Source: a virus
Direction: 5' to 3' (one strand)
DNA: 64,000 nucleotides
Virus record (IMG/VR): IMGVR_UViG_3300030521_000002
Span: 1 to 64,000 of that record
Numbering within the stretch: the stretch's first letter is position 1; every line of letters starts with the position of its first letter. Below, one piece after another: positions 56,106-64,000 of this stretch. Below the pieces are notes generated by a model. It did no database searches and had not been told where the DNA came from. It worked only from the letters and a program-made list of their open reading frames with translations. Made by a program: the position numbers and the translations under genes.

Positions 56106-56579
56106 TTAAGTTCCAGGGGCGTAAGTTCCAGCTGGACCTGTTTCCACACCGGAAGTTGGGTCTTGGTTCGTCGGGGACATAGTAATCGTGGCTTCCGGTT
56201 GCGTACCTTCCACGAGCGGAGCCCGTTGGAATTGACGCAGAGCCAAGTACCAGTTCTCTGTCGAACCGTCCGGGTAATGGATCGTCCAAGAGTGTGGGAC
56301 GTTCAACAACGCCAAAATTTGCGTTAGTACCGCTGGATCATAGGCTACCACCACTTGCATATCCGTAGCAGTCACCAAAGCGCGAGGCTCAAAAGTTCTC
56401 CAGGTTGTATTGAACATGGTTGTCTGGGGAATCATTTCCCCGCCATCCAACCCTGGGGGCTGCACCGTCTTTTCCCAAAAGGACACATCCGGGTCCATGG
56501 CCGAAGCAATCTTGGTCGAGTAGCCATCCTTGAGTTTGATACCACCTGGGGTCGAACGAGCTGTCGTCGAAAGAGGCAT
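56106..56579 (-). CDS. Major tail (tube) protein
   Basis: A 157-residue protein. Pattern DVSFWEKTVQPPGLDGGEMI, MFNTTWRTFEPRALVTATDM, then a HYPDGSTENWYLALRQFQRA and TQPEATITMSPTNQDP series fits tail-tube proteins that polymerise around the tape measure. Position between tail terminator and chaperone genes fits exactly. Confidence 0.75.
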   Translation of the reverse strand: MPLSTTARSTPGGIKLKDGYSTKIASAMDPDVSFWEKTVQPPGLDGGEMIPQTTMFNTTWRTFEPRALVTATDMQVVVAYDPAVLTQILALLNVPHSWTIHYPDGSTENWYLALRQFQRAPLVEGTQPEATITMSPTNQDPTSGVETGPAGTYAPGT

Positions 56580-56597
56580 AAAAATCTCCTAAAAAGG

Positions 56598-57074
56598 TTA
56601 TGTGCCGGTTCCAGTTTCACCATCTACTAACAAAGTAATTGTCGCTACTGCATTTGCTGAGAACAGTCTTCTCCGACTCGTGGGAGCTTCTGCGCCCATC
56701 GAAATCACATCGCTGGTTCTCGTAATGGCTTGGACAAGATAAGAAGTCGTTCCAATTACTACTGTATCCCTGAGTACAAACTCGTCAAAGCAACGGAGGA
56801 CGTTCTTGGCTTTGAGATACCCATCCCCGTTATCATCCGAGCGAACTTTGACTTGTAATCCAAAAGGGCCTTGAACCTCCCCATCGGTGTGTGTTCTACC
56901 TTGAATCGGGCCTTGCGTATCGTAAATTGCCAAGGCACTATCAGGCTTGTCTGCTAAGAACCCCACATAACATGGCCACGGGCCTACGCCATCGTCCGGG
57001 TCAGTGCAAAGATCATAGTCCACCAACAATTGGCGAATGATCTTGGACGGGGGGTGGCGTAGGAAGTGGCTCAT
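56598..57074 (-). CDS. Tail terminator/minor capsid-like protein
   Basis: A 158-residue protein: PPSKIIRQLLVDYDLCTDPD, then WPCYVGFLADKPDSALAIYD, QGRTHTDGEVQGPFGLQVKV and a basic DNGDGYLKAKNVL. This follows the pattern of phage minor capsid/tail-terminator proteins (gpU-like) that cap the tail tube. It overlaps the gp10-like gene by 4 nt. Confidence 0.65.
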   Translation of the reverse strand: MSHFLRHPPSKIIRQLLVDYDLCTDPDDGVGPWPCYVGFLADKPDSALAIYDTQGPIQGRTHTDGEVQGPFGLQVKVRSDDNGDGYLKAKNVLRCFDEFVLRDTVVIGTTSYLVQAITRTSDVISMGAEAPTSRRRLFSANAVATITLLVDGETGTGT

Positions 57075-57499
57075 TTACGTTTCTTGTGCAAGGCTTTAAT
57101 TTGTTGGGAGATTCCGTAGGCTTTTTCGGCTGCCGCTGTAGCGTTCCCCTCCGTCGCTACGAAGCCGCTAGCACGGAGGGCGGAAGTATCTACCGGAACG
57201 ATCGATTGGGCTTCTCGGAGCAAGCGGAGGCCCGCTACGAGCAATCCTTGGAGGATGCTCCCCGTTTGCTTGGTAACGGAGCTAGCTATCTTCCCTAAAT
57301 CGGCTTGTAAGTACCTCGCGGGAGCTTCTAGGAACTTGGCTTGCTTACCGGGGGCGTGTTTAGCATCAAGGTTCTCATGGACGAAAATTCCATAATTTTG
57401 TGTAAATCCCACGACTACTGAGGCATTAGCTTCGATTAGGGCCTTTTGCTCTAGTGCCGAGAGTTGGGTAATCAGTCCTCTGCTGCCTTCTAGGTTCAT
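57071..57499 (-). CDS. HK97 gp10-like neck/tail completion protein
   Basis: A 142-residue protein with the family pattern VVVGFTQNYGIFVHENLDA, GKQAKFLEAPARYLQ, GSILQGLLVAGLRLLREAQS and VPVDTSALRASGFV, ending in a Lys/Arg tail. HK97 gp10-like proteins join head and tail. Coupled to both neighbours by 4-nt overlaps. Confidence 0.8.
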   Translation of the reverse strand: MNLEGSRGLITQLSALEQKALIEANASVVVGFTQNYGIFVHENLDAKHAPGKQAKFLEAPARYLQADLGKIASSVTKQTGSILQGLLVAGLRLLREAQSIVPVDTSALRASGFVATEGNATAAAEKAYGISQQIKALHKKRK

Positions 57500-57816
57500 G
57501 CTGCCCTCGCTTGTTCTACATTAAACTGATTTTCCACGGCAGCTTGGCCAGTCCCCGTGCTCCACCAGCGATAGTAATAGATACCCACTAAGCTCCCATC
57601 AATGTTAAAATGGTACTCCCCGGTAGCGTCCTTCACAACCTCTACATCATCCCCGTAAGTTTTCGTGGTTTCTGTACCTTCTGGGTCTTCGTAAGTGATA
57701 TGTACTATGTCTGGGTCTATTTTGGCGTCATTATTTTTAGGGTTGGTAAACACGCCAGTAACTGTGACAAGTGATCCCATCGGATAGGAATTAAATGAGC
57801 TAGCAGTACAACTCAT
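57496..57816 (-). CDS. Ig-like domain protein in neck region
   Basis: A 106-residue beta-sandwich-like protein from ATG at 57816: SLVTVTGVFTNPKNND, VHITYEDPEGTETTKTYGDD and EYHFNIDGSLVGIYYYRWW. The pattern resembles an immunoglobulin-like fold, common in phage decoration and connector proteins. Exact role unknown. Confidence 0.55.
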   Translation of the reverse strand: MSCTASSFNSYPMGSLVTVTGVFTNPKNNDAKIDPDIVHITYEDPEGTETTKTYGDDVEVVKDATGEYHFNIDGSLVGIYYYRWWSTGTGQAAVENQFNVEQARAA

Positions 57817-57818
57817 GG

Positions 57819-58019
57819 TCAACACGCTTCGTCGCTAGGGGTTAATTGGGTTACAACTCGATCTTCTGTAGAGCAGGCATAGGCTAGACGATTGGAGGTT
57901 GAAGCTATCGTTACTAAACTGTCACTAGCATTAAGACAAGATCTTGTTGGTAGCGTCGTAGTCGCACCCAACACGAATGGGTAGTTCAACCAATCAGTAA
58001 TCGAAACTAAGGAAATCAA
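57819..58019 (-). CDS. Hypothetical small protein in head-tail junction block
   Basis: A 66-residue protein (ISLVSITDWLNYPFVLGATT, TSNRLAYACSTEDRV) that overlaps the upstream gene by 4 nt. Possibly a head-tail connector by position; no motif recognised. Confidence 0.45.
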   Translation of the reverse strand: MISLVSITDWLNYPFVLGATTTLPTRSCLNASDSLVTIASTSNRLAYACSTEDRVVTQLTPSDEAC

Positions 58020-58561
58020 CTAGCGGCTCCTACATCATCCACGCCAGTCACCGAGGTATAAGTTTGTGTGGTATTAACCGTGGTTCCATCGGCTCGATAA
58101 GTTTTGATCGTCGTGGCATCTTTCTTATGCCGATAGAAGAAGGCTCCCCAAACTTGCATCAGCTTTCCGAGAACGGTAGTTGCTACTCCGTCAGGAACAT
58201 CTCCTGACAAGTTATCTAATCCATTGGAGCTTAGCACTCCATCACTAATCTCTGCTCCCGCTACGAGTCGCTTGGAACGTAGGGTCAACCGGACAATCCC
58301 ACTAGCTCCGTTGTCGTGGATATAACTCGTAACTCCATCAGCTACATCCCCATGATTGCCAGTATTAACGCCTAGATACTTTCCTGCATAGATTCCGGTT
58401 CCGGCAGTTAAGGTAATCTTAGTATCAGCTTCGTCTGGAGCAACCTGCCAACCAGGACCGCCCGTATTGGTAGTGTCGTTCCAAAGGTAGCCATCCGAAG
58501 GGCGTTCCCTGGTTTCGTACAAGTCCTTGCCAGAAGGGGCGGTAATAATCGTGGTCAACAT
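58016..58561 (-). CDS. Virion protein candidate
   Basis: A 181-residue beta-rich, Gly/Thr/Asp-rich protein (GKDLYETRERPSDGYLWNDT, AGKYLGVNTGNHGDVADGVT). It follows the fibre gene with a 1-nt gap and shares its composition. Likely a structural or tail-decoration protein. Function unknown. Confidence 0.5.
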   Translation of the reverse strand: MLTTIITAPSGKDLYETRERPSDGYLWNDTTNTGGPGWQVAPDEADTKITLTAGTGIYAGKYLGVNTGNHGDVADGVTSYIHDNGASGIVRLTLRSKRLVAGAEISDGVLSSNGLDNLSGDVPDGVATTVLGKLMQVWGAFFYRHKKDATTIKTYRADGTTVNTTQTYTSVTGVDDVGAAS

Positions 58562-58562
58562 A

Positions 58563-61500
58563 TTAGAGGCTCGTTACGCTTTCCCAAACAGTTCCAGTAA
58601 ATACGCAAAGCTTATGAAGAGTACTGTCGTAAACCACTAAACCTTCTGGTGGGGTACTGATAGCATTTTTTTGCGTGGTTGTTACTCGTGGTGGTAAAAA
58701 TCCCTTGGTAGTCGAATCTAATTGCAGAAGCGCGACGGCGTTTGGGCCAGTGGTTCCAATCCCAACATTCCCCGTAGACGCCTGCACAGTCATTCGGTCA
58801 GTTGAATTAGGCGCAAATGTTATGTTCTCTGTACTAGCGTTGGTAAGAAATGCCAAGCCGTTAGGAGACCCAATCGAGAAAAAGTAAGCTCTCCCATTCC
58901 ACTGAGTACCAATGCCACTATTGGAAGCACAGGCAAAGGTAACCCGGCGTGAGTCACTAAACCCAAAATCCATCCCAGCTTGCTCACCACTGCCAGTTGG
59001 ATTGTTGGCATTTCTAACATTGACCTGTAGACCGCCACCTGTACCGTCAACATGGAGGACATTGCTAGAGTAGTAAAAACTGGCTGACTCGCCCCAAGTG
59101 TTTGTTGAGGTAGCGTATGGGATGTAGGTAGCTGTCGCTGAATTCGGTAACTTGAGTGTGCTCCAGAGTGGGGCAGTCGTTACGCCACCGCTGCGAAGGT
59201 AAGAACCCACGGCAACATCAGCAAGCTTGGCAAGTGTATTAGCCGCACTGGCATAGATTAAATCACCAACGGCGTAGCTGGAAGGGGGTGTAGTAGCAGC
59301 CCATAAATCTAGATCAGCATCATATGCCTGAACATTCGTCCCAATAACTAGCCCCAAAGTAGTTCTTACCTGAGCAGGCGTGCGACTCGCCCAAGCGCTA
59401 GAAACGGAGACTATGAAGTTATCGGTAGTGGCTGTCAGGCCGGCAAGCGTTGTAAGATCACTGTCTAATGGCTGATAGGTAGAAGCAGCACTAGCTACTG
59501 AAAGGAAGTCAGCGTCCGTACAAGCAGTATTAAATTGAGCTAAGGTGCCTGTAATTCCTACAATGCCGGTTTGATCGCCGGTGTTGGTGCCGCTGATACT
59601 TGCCGTAGCTCCAACTGTCAGTGTAAATCCACCGGTGGCTAATGTTCCGTTACCGGTAATAACCCCAACAAGACTGAGAGCAGTTTTTTGCGCAGCTGCA
59701 TCGGAGTCAGCGAGGCGTGCTAAGCCAAAGGTGCTTGGAGTGGTGCCGAAGATTGGCGATTTAGTGATCGTGCCACTGGTTTTTGCGGGATCGTACTTTA
59801 CAACAGCACTGACATTCAACGAACCTCCACTCTGCACTAAGTCGTTTTTTCCGAGCGGTGTTGAAATCGCCCCAGACATGAGATTCAGTGTTCCGCCTGA
59901 TACCGAAACGGCATCGTTCGTTAGTGCGGACAAGCTGAGCGTCGTGAGAAAATGCGTTCCGCTAGAACAAGAAACAACTGGCATCGCTCCGCCCAAATCC
60001 TCGAAGTGATCAATGTCAAGATGCGTTGTTGGAGATCCGCCGCCAAGCAGCAAAAGGGGAGAGTCTTCAGTATTCCCTGTAATCTTCTGAATCGTCAGCC
60101 ATGCCTCCAGGTTGTTGCTCCCAAATTGGTTTCTGATCTGAACCACAGGGCCGCTTGACGCAATCGACTCGACCTTATCAGCCTTCAAATAGGCTTTAGT
60201 TGCGCCAGAAGTTCCGTAAATACTAATTCCCGTTCCCTCTGATCCGCCGACAATATATTTTGCTTCAATCCAAGCACGGCAGACACCGGTACCACCAACA
60301 CTAACCGCATCTCCATTTGCAGAGCTGACCTCGTCGGCGTTTACCCAGATAAAGCCACTTTCACTACTGGATGTTCCAACCGCATATAAACCAATTCCAC
60401 GGACGATAATCCGCTGGCATGAAATAAACATGGGGCCACGTTCCCAATAAACCCCCCAATCACCAGTTGATAAGTTCGTCAGTATCTCTTGACATTCGAA
60501 GATCGTATCACCTTCTTTTTGGAAGATGGCGCCTGAATTCGCGGAGTACATGCTGCGGCAATTGCACCTGATTACCGTGCTTGAATTCTCGATTCTGAAA
60601 ACTTGACCGCCGTGATTCAAAAGGCCAGATGCACTTCCCTCATTGCTTAGTTTTCCAAATCCGCCAATCTTGAACGAGATTGCGCTGCCGGCATCATCAA
60701 ATAATGCTGTGGTAAGGCTAGTGCCAGTTCGCTTAATCTCGGCATTTGATGACAGCCACCAGTCGATACCATTCTTCGCTAGGTTGGAGTCCACAACTTC
60801 AGCGATGGAATTCAGGTAAATTATGTCGCCGGATGCGGCAGCATTCTTAGCCGAAATTAACACTGTCCCCCTTGCTGTGTCTGTATCCGCAGCTGCGTCG
60901 TAGGCGGTAGAGGTGCCGTCTTTGTGAACGACCACACATGTAGCCGAGGGATAAGCGGCAAGGGTTGTGCGCGCTGCTGCTGCGTCGGCATCGTCAACTA
61001 GCGTGCGACCAAAAGCCGAAAAGTCCGCTAAAGCAGCAGTTCCACTTCCCGTGAAATAAGGGAGTTTATTTGCTGCTGAAGTTAGTCCGCCGAGTGCTGA
61101 GAGTTCAGCGTCTAACGGCTGGAATCCTGCCGCAACATAAGCACTGACCGCTTGGACGCTAGGGTAGAGCGTGTTGTTGAGCGTAACGAATGAGGTTGCC
61201 TTGTTGGCAACATTCTCTGGAACATAGCTGTAGGTAGCAGGAATAAGTGCCCAATTACCAGCCGTTTGTCCTGGTGTATCAGCGATAGCTCGAATTGAAC
61301 TGCCGATAGTAACGCCAACTCCTCCCAATGTTCCAGCAACGCTGATAAACCACAAATCACCTTTGAGGATTGCTCCACTTGTCCCGCTCCCACCGGATGC
61401 TGGAAATGTATTCACCGAAGCATCGTAGCTACCACGATCATCGAGCAATCCCACCACTAGACTATCGGCGTACGTATGAACAAAGGCAGTCGTGGCTAAC

Positions 61501-61886
61501 TTGGTGGAACTATCCGAGGATGTAAGAGTCGGGGCTGCTGGAGTTCCGGTAAACGTAGGAGAGGCTAGGTTGGCTTTGAGATCAAGGGCGGTTTGTTGGG
61601 CTGTACTGACAGGCTTTCCAACATCCGAAGTATTATCGGCGCTGCCTAATCCCACTTGTGTCTTAGTAACGCTGTGTGGATTCGAGGTGTTACCAGTATG
61701 GGTTGCAAGTGCCGTGGAAGCATTGGAGGCCACTAGGGCGTCAGCTGTAGCTTGGGCAGTACTGACGGGTTTGGAAGAATCCGCCACATTGTCTACATTT
61801 CCTAGACCTACGTCACCCTTGTTGAGAGTTACGTCATCGGTCTTGCCAGCAACACTTGTTACCGGAGGATAGTTACCAACACCCAT
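58563..61886 (-). CDS. Tail fibre protein
   Basis: An 1107-residue protein. The N-terminal third has tail-fibre repeats ([40 protein letters not shown]), the middle (about 320-720) looks like a right-handed beta-helix with many Ser/Gly/Asn turns, and later repeats ([36 protein letters not shown]) precede a C-terminal end reading [20 protein letters not shown], then [19 protein letters not shown]. These are typical of host-recognition fibres. The internal beta-helix may bind or cut polysaccharide. Confidence 0.85.
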   Translation of the reverse strand: MGVGNYPPVTSVAGKTDDVTLNKGDVGLGNVDNVADSSKPVSTAQATADALVASNASTALATHTGNTSNPHSVTKTQVGLGSADNTSDVGKPVSTAQQTALDLKANLASPTFTGTPAAPTLTSSDSSTKLATTAFVHTYADSLVVGLLDDRGSYDASVNTFPASGGSGTSGAILKGDLWFISVAGTLGGVGVTIGSSIRAIADTPGQTAGNWALIPATYSYVPENVANKATSFVTLNNTLYPSVQAVSAYVAAGFQPLDAELSALGGLTSAANKLPYFTGSGTAALADFSAFGRTLVDDADAAAARTTLAAYPSATCVVVHKDGTSTAYDAAADTDTARGTVLISAKNAAASGDIIYLNSIAEVVDSNLAKNGIDWWLSSNAEIKRTGTSLTTALFDDAGSAISFKIGGFGKLSNEGSASGLLNHGGQVFRIENSSTVIRCNCRSMYSANSGAIFQKEGDTIFECQEILTNLSTGDWGVYWERGPMFISCQRIIVRGIGLYAVGTSSSESGFIWVNADEVSSANGDAVSVGGTGVCRAWIEAKYIVGGSEGTGISIYGTSGATKAYLKADKVESIASSGPVVQIRNQFGSNNLEAWLTIQKITGNTEDSPLLLLGGGSPTTHLDIDHFEDLGGAMPVVSCSSGTHFLTTLSLSALTNDAVSVSGGTLNLMSGAISTPLGKNDLVQSGGSLNVSAVVKYDPAKTSGTITKSPIFGTTPSTFGLARLADSDAAAQKTALSLVGVITGNGTLATGGFTLTVGATASISGTNTGDQTGIVGITGTLAQFNTACTDADFLSVASAASTYQPLDSDLTTLAGLTATTDNFIVSVSSAWASRTPAQVRTTLGLVIGTNVQAYDADLDLWAATTPPSSYAVGDLIYASAANTLAKLADVAVGSYLRSGGVTTAPLWSTLKLPNSATATYIPYATSTNTWGESASFYYSSNVLHVDGTGGGLQVNVRNANNPTGSGEQAGMDFGFSDSRRVTFACASNSGIGTQWNGRAYFFSIGSPNGLAFLTNASTENITFAPNSTDRMTVQASTGNVGIGTTGPNAVALLQLDSTTKGFLPPRVTTTQKNAISTPPEGLVVYDSTLHKLCVFTGTVWESVTSL

Positions 61887-61901
61887 TACTTATTCCTTAT
61901 T

Positions 61902-61933
61902 AAAACCACTGGCCCCTTGATAGAAGCCAGTGG
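61902..61933 (-). terminator. Rho-independent terminator (leftward)
   Basis: Minus strand: CCACTGGC (61933-61926) / GCCAGTGG (61913-61906) then TTTTAAT. A second hairpin AGGCGG/CCGCCT (61944-61969) lies just upstream. They end or attenuate transcripts of the 63-62 kb genes before the fibre gene. Confidence 0.75.
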
Positions 61934-61967
61934 CCCCCAACGAGGCGGAACCCACCGAAGCTCCCGC

Positions 61968-62444
61968 CTATTTCTTACCTTCAAACGCGGTTGTTTTATT
62001 AACCTCAGCAACAAGACTCTCCAAATCAACAGGTTCTTCTTTGGCTACTGCTACCGCAATCAGCAAACATACACCTTGAAACAACCCATTTGGGATACAA
62101 ACTTGCTTAAGGATTTGATCCCCATATCGCCTCTCGATTTCCAAAGCGAGTTCTCGATCTGATAGTTGCCTACCGATCCTTTGGTAAAACCTGCGTAACT
62201 CATTCGATAATTCCTTCATCCATAATTTGGCATCGTTTGAAATTTCTACGGGCGAGTTCAGGGTTGCAATTCCCTTTTGGATCGCTTCGGAAACTGCCCT
62301 CCGCATCAGGAAGTCCCACATCGTCTCTACCCGCACCTCCATCCGACTAAACTTGGCTATAACAAAGGTGAGCATCCCACCAACGGAGATAAATGTTCCC
62401 AAGATCGTACAAACAATTGCAATTTGTTCTCCAGTCAACGTCAA
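61968..62444 (-). CDS. Membrane protein with helical cytoplasmic domain
   Basis: A 158-residue protein: N-terminal hydrophobic segment (residues 6-28), then a helical domain with MWDFLMRRAVSEAIQKGIAT and RRFYQRIGRQLSDRELALEI. A second hydrophobic stretch lies near 123-134. Four-nt overlap with the PAS gene couples them. Could be a signalling partner or phage membrane protein; unknown. Confidence 0.5.
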   Translation of the reverse strand: MTLTGEQIAIVCTILGTFISVGGMLTFVIAKFSRMEVRVETMWDFLMRRAVSEAIQKGIATLNSPVEISNDAKLWMKELSNELRRFYQRIGRQLSDRELALEIERRYGDQILKQVCIPNGLFQGVCLLIAVAVAKEEPVDLESLVAEVNKTTAFEGKK

Positions 62445-62884
62445 TTCTTTACCCGCCTTACAACTGCTAACACATGCACCCCTGTTTTAGGAATAACCAT
62501 TGGTGCTAATTTGATTTGGATTTGAAAGTTGGTCCCATTCCGATGGAGCCCTTCTAGGACTTGCCCGGTTCCCATCTCCCGAGTTCCAGGGGCATTAAAG
62601 AACCCTGTTCGATGGTCAATATGTTTTTCTCGAAGCTGATTAGGAATCAACATCTCAATCTCTTGTCCCAACACTTCCTGTCGATCGTAACCAAACATTA
62701 GTTCAGCTTGTACATTAAAGACAATTACTCTGCCATCTTCATTGATGACAATCTTAGCATCCGGCGAAGCTTCCACGATCTTGAGATAGATCGCCTCTAC
62801 CTGCCCTAAATCACAAATAGGTTCCCTATGAGTAATCTCTGGCTCAAGGGTCGTTTCCCCTGATTGATTGTCAGTTTCTGTCAT
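62441..62884 (-). CDS. PAS-domain protein
   Basis: A 147-residue protein whose residues 28-147 form one PAS domain: IYLKIVEASPDAKIVINEDG, VIVFNVQAELMFGYDRQEVL, GQEIEMLIPNQLREKHIDHR and a VVRRV end. There is no kinase, cyclase or HTH domain. PAS domains bind ligands or partners. A stand-alone one next to a membrane protein gene and between phage tail genes is unusual; function unknown. Confidence 0.85.
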   Translation of the reverse strand: MTETDNQSGETTLEPEITHREPICDLGQVEAIYLKIVEASPDAKIVINEDGRVIVFNVQAELMFGYDRQEVLGQEIEMLIPNQLREKHIDHRTGFFNAPGTREMGTGQVLEGLHRNGTNFQIQIKLAPMVIPKTGVHVLAVVRRVKN

Positions 62885-62908
62885 GCTTTACTCGTCTCTA
62901 TCTGTTGT

Positions 62909-63058
62909 CTATTTTCCTAACAACAAAAACACCCCAGCAGCAATCGCCAAGCAACCGACGATTACCCCAGCAAAGGCTACGGTAATGTTGGTTACGGCAA
63001 GGATACCTACCAGGATCAAGTACAAGCAAAGCAGAATCATTCCAATTGACTTAGCCAT
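62909..63058 (-). CDS. 49-residue membrane microprotein
   Basis: A short gene in the gap before the PAS gene. Product MAKSIGMILLCLYLILVGIL... has two hydrophobic segments (residues 4-22, 28-47). I recognise this form (MGKSIGxxLL...LVGxL) as typical of small planctomycete membrane proteins, from memory. Function unknown. Confidence 0.55.
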   Translation of the reverse strand: MAKSIGMILLCLYLILVGILAVTNITVAFAGVIVGCLAIAAGVFLLLGK

Positions 63059-63073
63059 CTGACACCAGCTTTC

Positions 63074-64000
63074 TTAATCGTCGTTGGTGATAGTTCCATT
63101 ACCGATTGCATTCCCTAACTGCCCATTGACGGGGTTGGTGAGAACAAGGGTAAATGTTTCATTGGTTTCGTTCGTCGTGTCACCAATAGCCAAGACATTT
63201 ACCGTCTTGCTAGTTTGCCCAGCAGCAAAAGTTACGTCCCCACTGGTTGCTACATAATCTCCACCCGTAGCTGTTCCGTTAGCCGTGGCATAATGCACAA
63301 CCACTTGTTGTGTGGAAGGGGCCGAGAGGGTAATCGCAAAGGCTAGTTGACCGGCTGGGGTGGTTCCTGAGCTACCTCCACTTAGGGCAGGCAATGGAAC
63401 AGGACTTAGCAGATTCTTGGTTGAGCTGGAAATCTGCGTATTGTTATCAAGCGGCCACCAGGACCAATCGACGTCGTTGGTGTCCATGTAGCTCACGAGC
63501 GCGTTGAGCCATTGACCGGACTTGCCCGAGGTATTGAGCGTGCCGAATTCACCAACCCAAATCGGTGCGATGTTCTGCTTTTCCAAGTAGCCCCACATCT
63601 TGTCCCAATAGGCAGGCATGTTGTTGGGGAACGCCGACGAATTGAAGGGACCAATGGCAAACTCGTCCGGCCCGTAATCATGGGGACTATAAACAAGTCG
63701 ATTAGCGATGTTGAGCACAATTGGATTATTCCCAGCTTGGGTTAGGTCACCGCCCCACCAGCTATCTTGGACTGACCCTACCCCTTCTACAATGATCAGC
63801 CAATTTGGGGCTTGGGCTAGTACAGCATTACCGGCCTTTTGAGCAGCGGTCTTCCAACTCGACCAGGAGGCTTGGCCATGAGGTTCGTTATGCAAGTCAG
63901 CCCCGATTACGGCAGGTGAGTTTTTGTACCTTGCTGCTAACATTGACCAATCATTGACCCAACCCTGCTCGGTGTAAGAACCGTCGTACCACAACCCTGA
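63074..64000 (-). CDS. GH5 cellulase-like glycoside hydrolase with Calx-beta domain (partial)
   Basis: The frame runs off the right edge, so only the C-terminal part is present. Seen: SMLAARYKNSPAVIGADLHN with the DLHNEPHG acid/base motif, later PIWVGEFGTLN with the nucleophile Glu, DVDWSWWPLDNNT, all GH5 subfamily pattern. After a Ser/Gly/Pro linker, a Calx-beta domain follows: QVVVHYATANGTATGGDY, FAAGQTSKTVNVLAIGD and ETFTLVLTNPVN. It should cut beta-1,4-glucans or related extracellular polysaccharide. Start and any signal peptide lie outside the window. Confidence 0.88.
   Translation of the reverse strand, partial: SGLWYDGSYTEQGWVNDWSMLAARYKNSPAVIGADLHNEPHGQASWSSWKTAAQKAGNAVLAQAPNWLIIVEGVGSVQDSWWGGDLTQAGNNPIVLNIANRLVYSPHDYGPDEFAIGPFNSSAFPNNMPAYWDKMWGYLEKQNIAPIWVGEFGTLNTSGKSGQWLNALVSYMDTNDVDWSWWPLDNNTQISSSTKNLLSPVPLPALSGGSSGTTPAGQLAFAITLSAPSTQQVVVHYATANGTATGGDYVATSGDVTFAAGQTSKTVNVLAIGDTTNETNETFTLVLTNPVNGQLGNAIGNGTITNDD

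Noticed and set aside
59581-60009. Rightward reading frame inside the fibre gene
   Set aside because: Antisense shadow of the fibre coding frame; no start signal and low-complexity translation.
1-64000. CRISPR array, integrase, transposase or rRNA
   Set aside because: I looked for direct repeats with unique spacers and for recombinase and transposase motifs and saw none in the window.

Overview
This window is a segment of a double-stranded DNA tailed phage with a long non-contractile tail (siphovirus-like). The evidence is a small and a large terminase subunit, a portal protein, an HK97/encapsulin-like capsid protein, a Mu-F-type minor head protein, an HK97-gp10-like neck protein, a tail terminator, a tail tube protein, a frameshifted tail-assembly chaperone directly upstream of an 873-residue tape measure protein, and a large fibre. 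I saw no rRNA, IS element, CRISPR array, integrase or convincing lysis cassette. The host is unknown. A phage-borne CsrA, a tail-side GH5 cellulase with a Calx-beta domain and several protein families I associate with planctomycete genomes hint at a Planctomycetota-like host, but this is weak inference.

Layout. (1) 0-13.5 kb, leftward: terminase small subunit, small proteins, terminase large subunit, portal, acidic protein, capsid protein, minor head protein with an embedded 2H-phosphoesterase domain. (2) 13.5-13.77 kb: switch region with a terminator-like hairpin and an inverted repeat. (3) 13.9-19.4 kb, leftward: DUF1508-like, SprT-like protease, P-loop ATPase/helicase, DnaJ-like protein, zinc-finger/TOPRIM primase, RHH-like regulator. 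(4) 19.4-19.68 kb: divergent promoter region. (5) 19.7-21.9 kb, rightward: small early-type genes, ended by a strong terminator. (6) 21.9-35.6 kb, leftward: DNA methyltransferase, ParB-like protein, family A DNA polymerase carrying a nested HNH endonuclease, a tRNA-like region, an SSB candidate, CsrA, Sak4-like ATPase, PD-(D/E)XK nuclease, GIY-YIG endonuclease, family 4 uracil-DNA glycosylase, RuvC-like resolvase and small proteins. (7) 35.6-36.0 kb: regulatory region. (8) 36.0-43.1 kb, rightward: coiled-coil protein, two ParB-like proteins, and a UvrD-like helicase split by a GIY-YIG-bearing intervening sequence. (9) 43.2-43.4 kb: possible small RNA and a bidirectional terminator. (10) 43.4-64 kb, leftward: tail module read from right to left (GH5 protein, PAS protein, fibre, neck, tail terminator, tail tube, chaperone, tape measure, distal tail proteins), then glycosyltransferases, a methyltransferase and a radical SAM/SPASM protein.

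If the genome is circular or circularly permuted, the head block leaving the left edge would run into the tail block entering from the right edge, making one head-to-tail late operon. Genes are tightly packed, usually overlapping as ATGA, TAATG or by 8-11 nt, which suggests translational coupling.

Two observations stand out. A 217-codon HNH homing endonuclease lies in the +1 frame inside the polymerase gene, and the polymerase frame stays open straight through it, so neither an intron nor an intein is evident. Second, many unrelated replication and DNA-metabolism proteins begin with the same leader, MPKP(I), written with different synonymous codons, while no virion protein has it.
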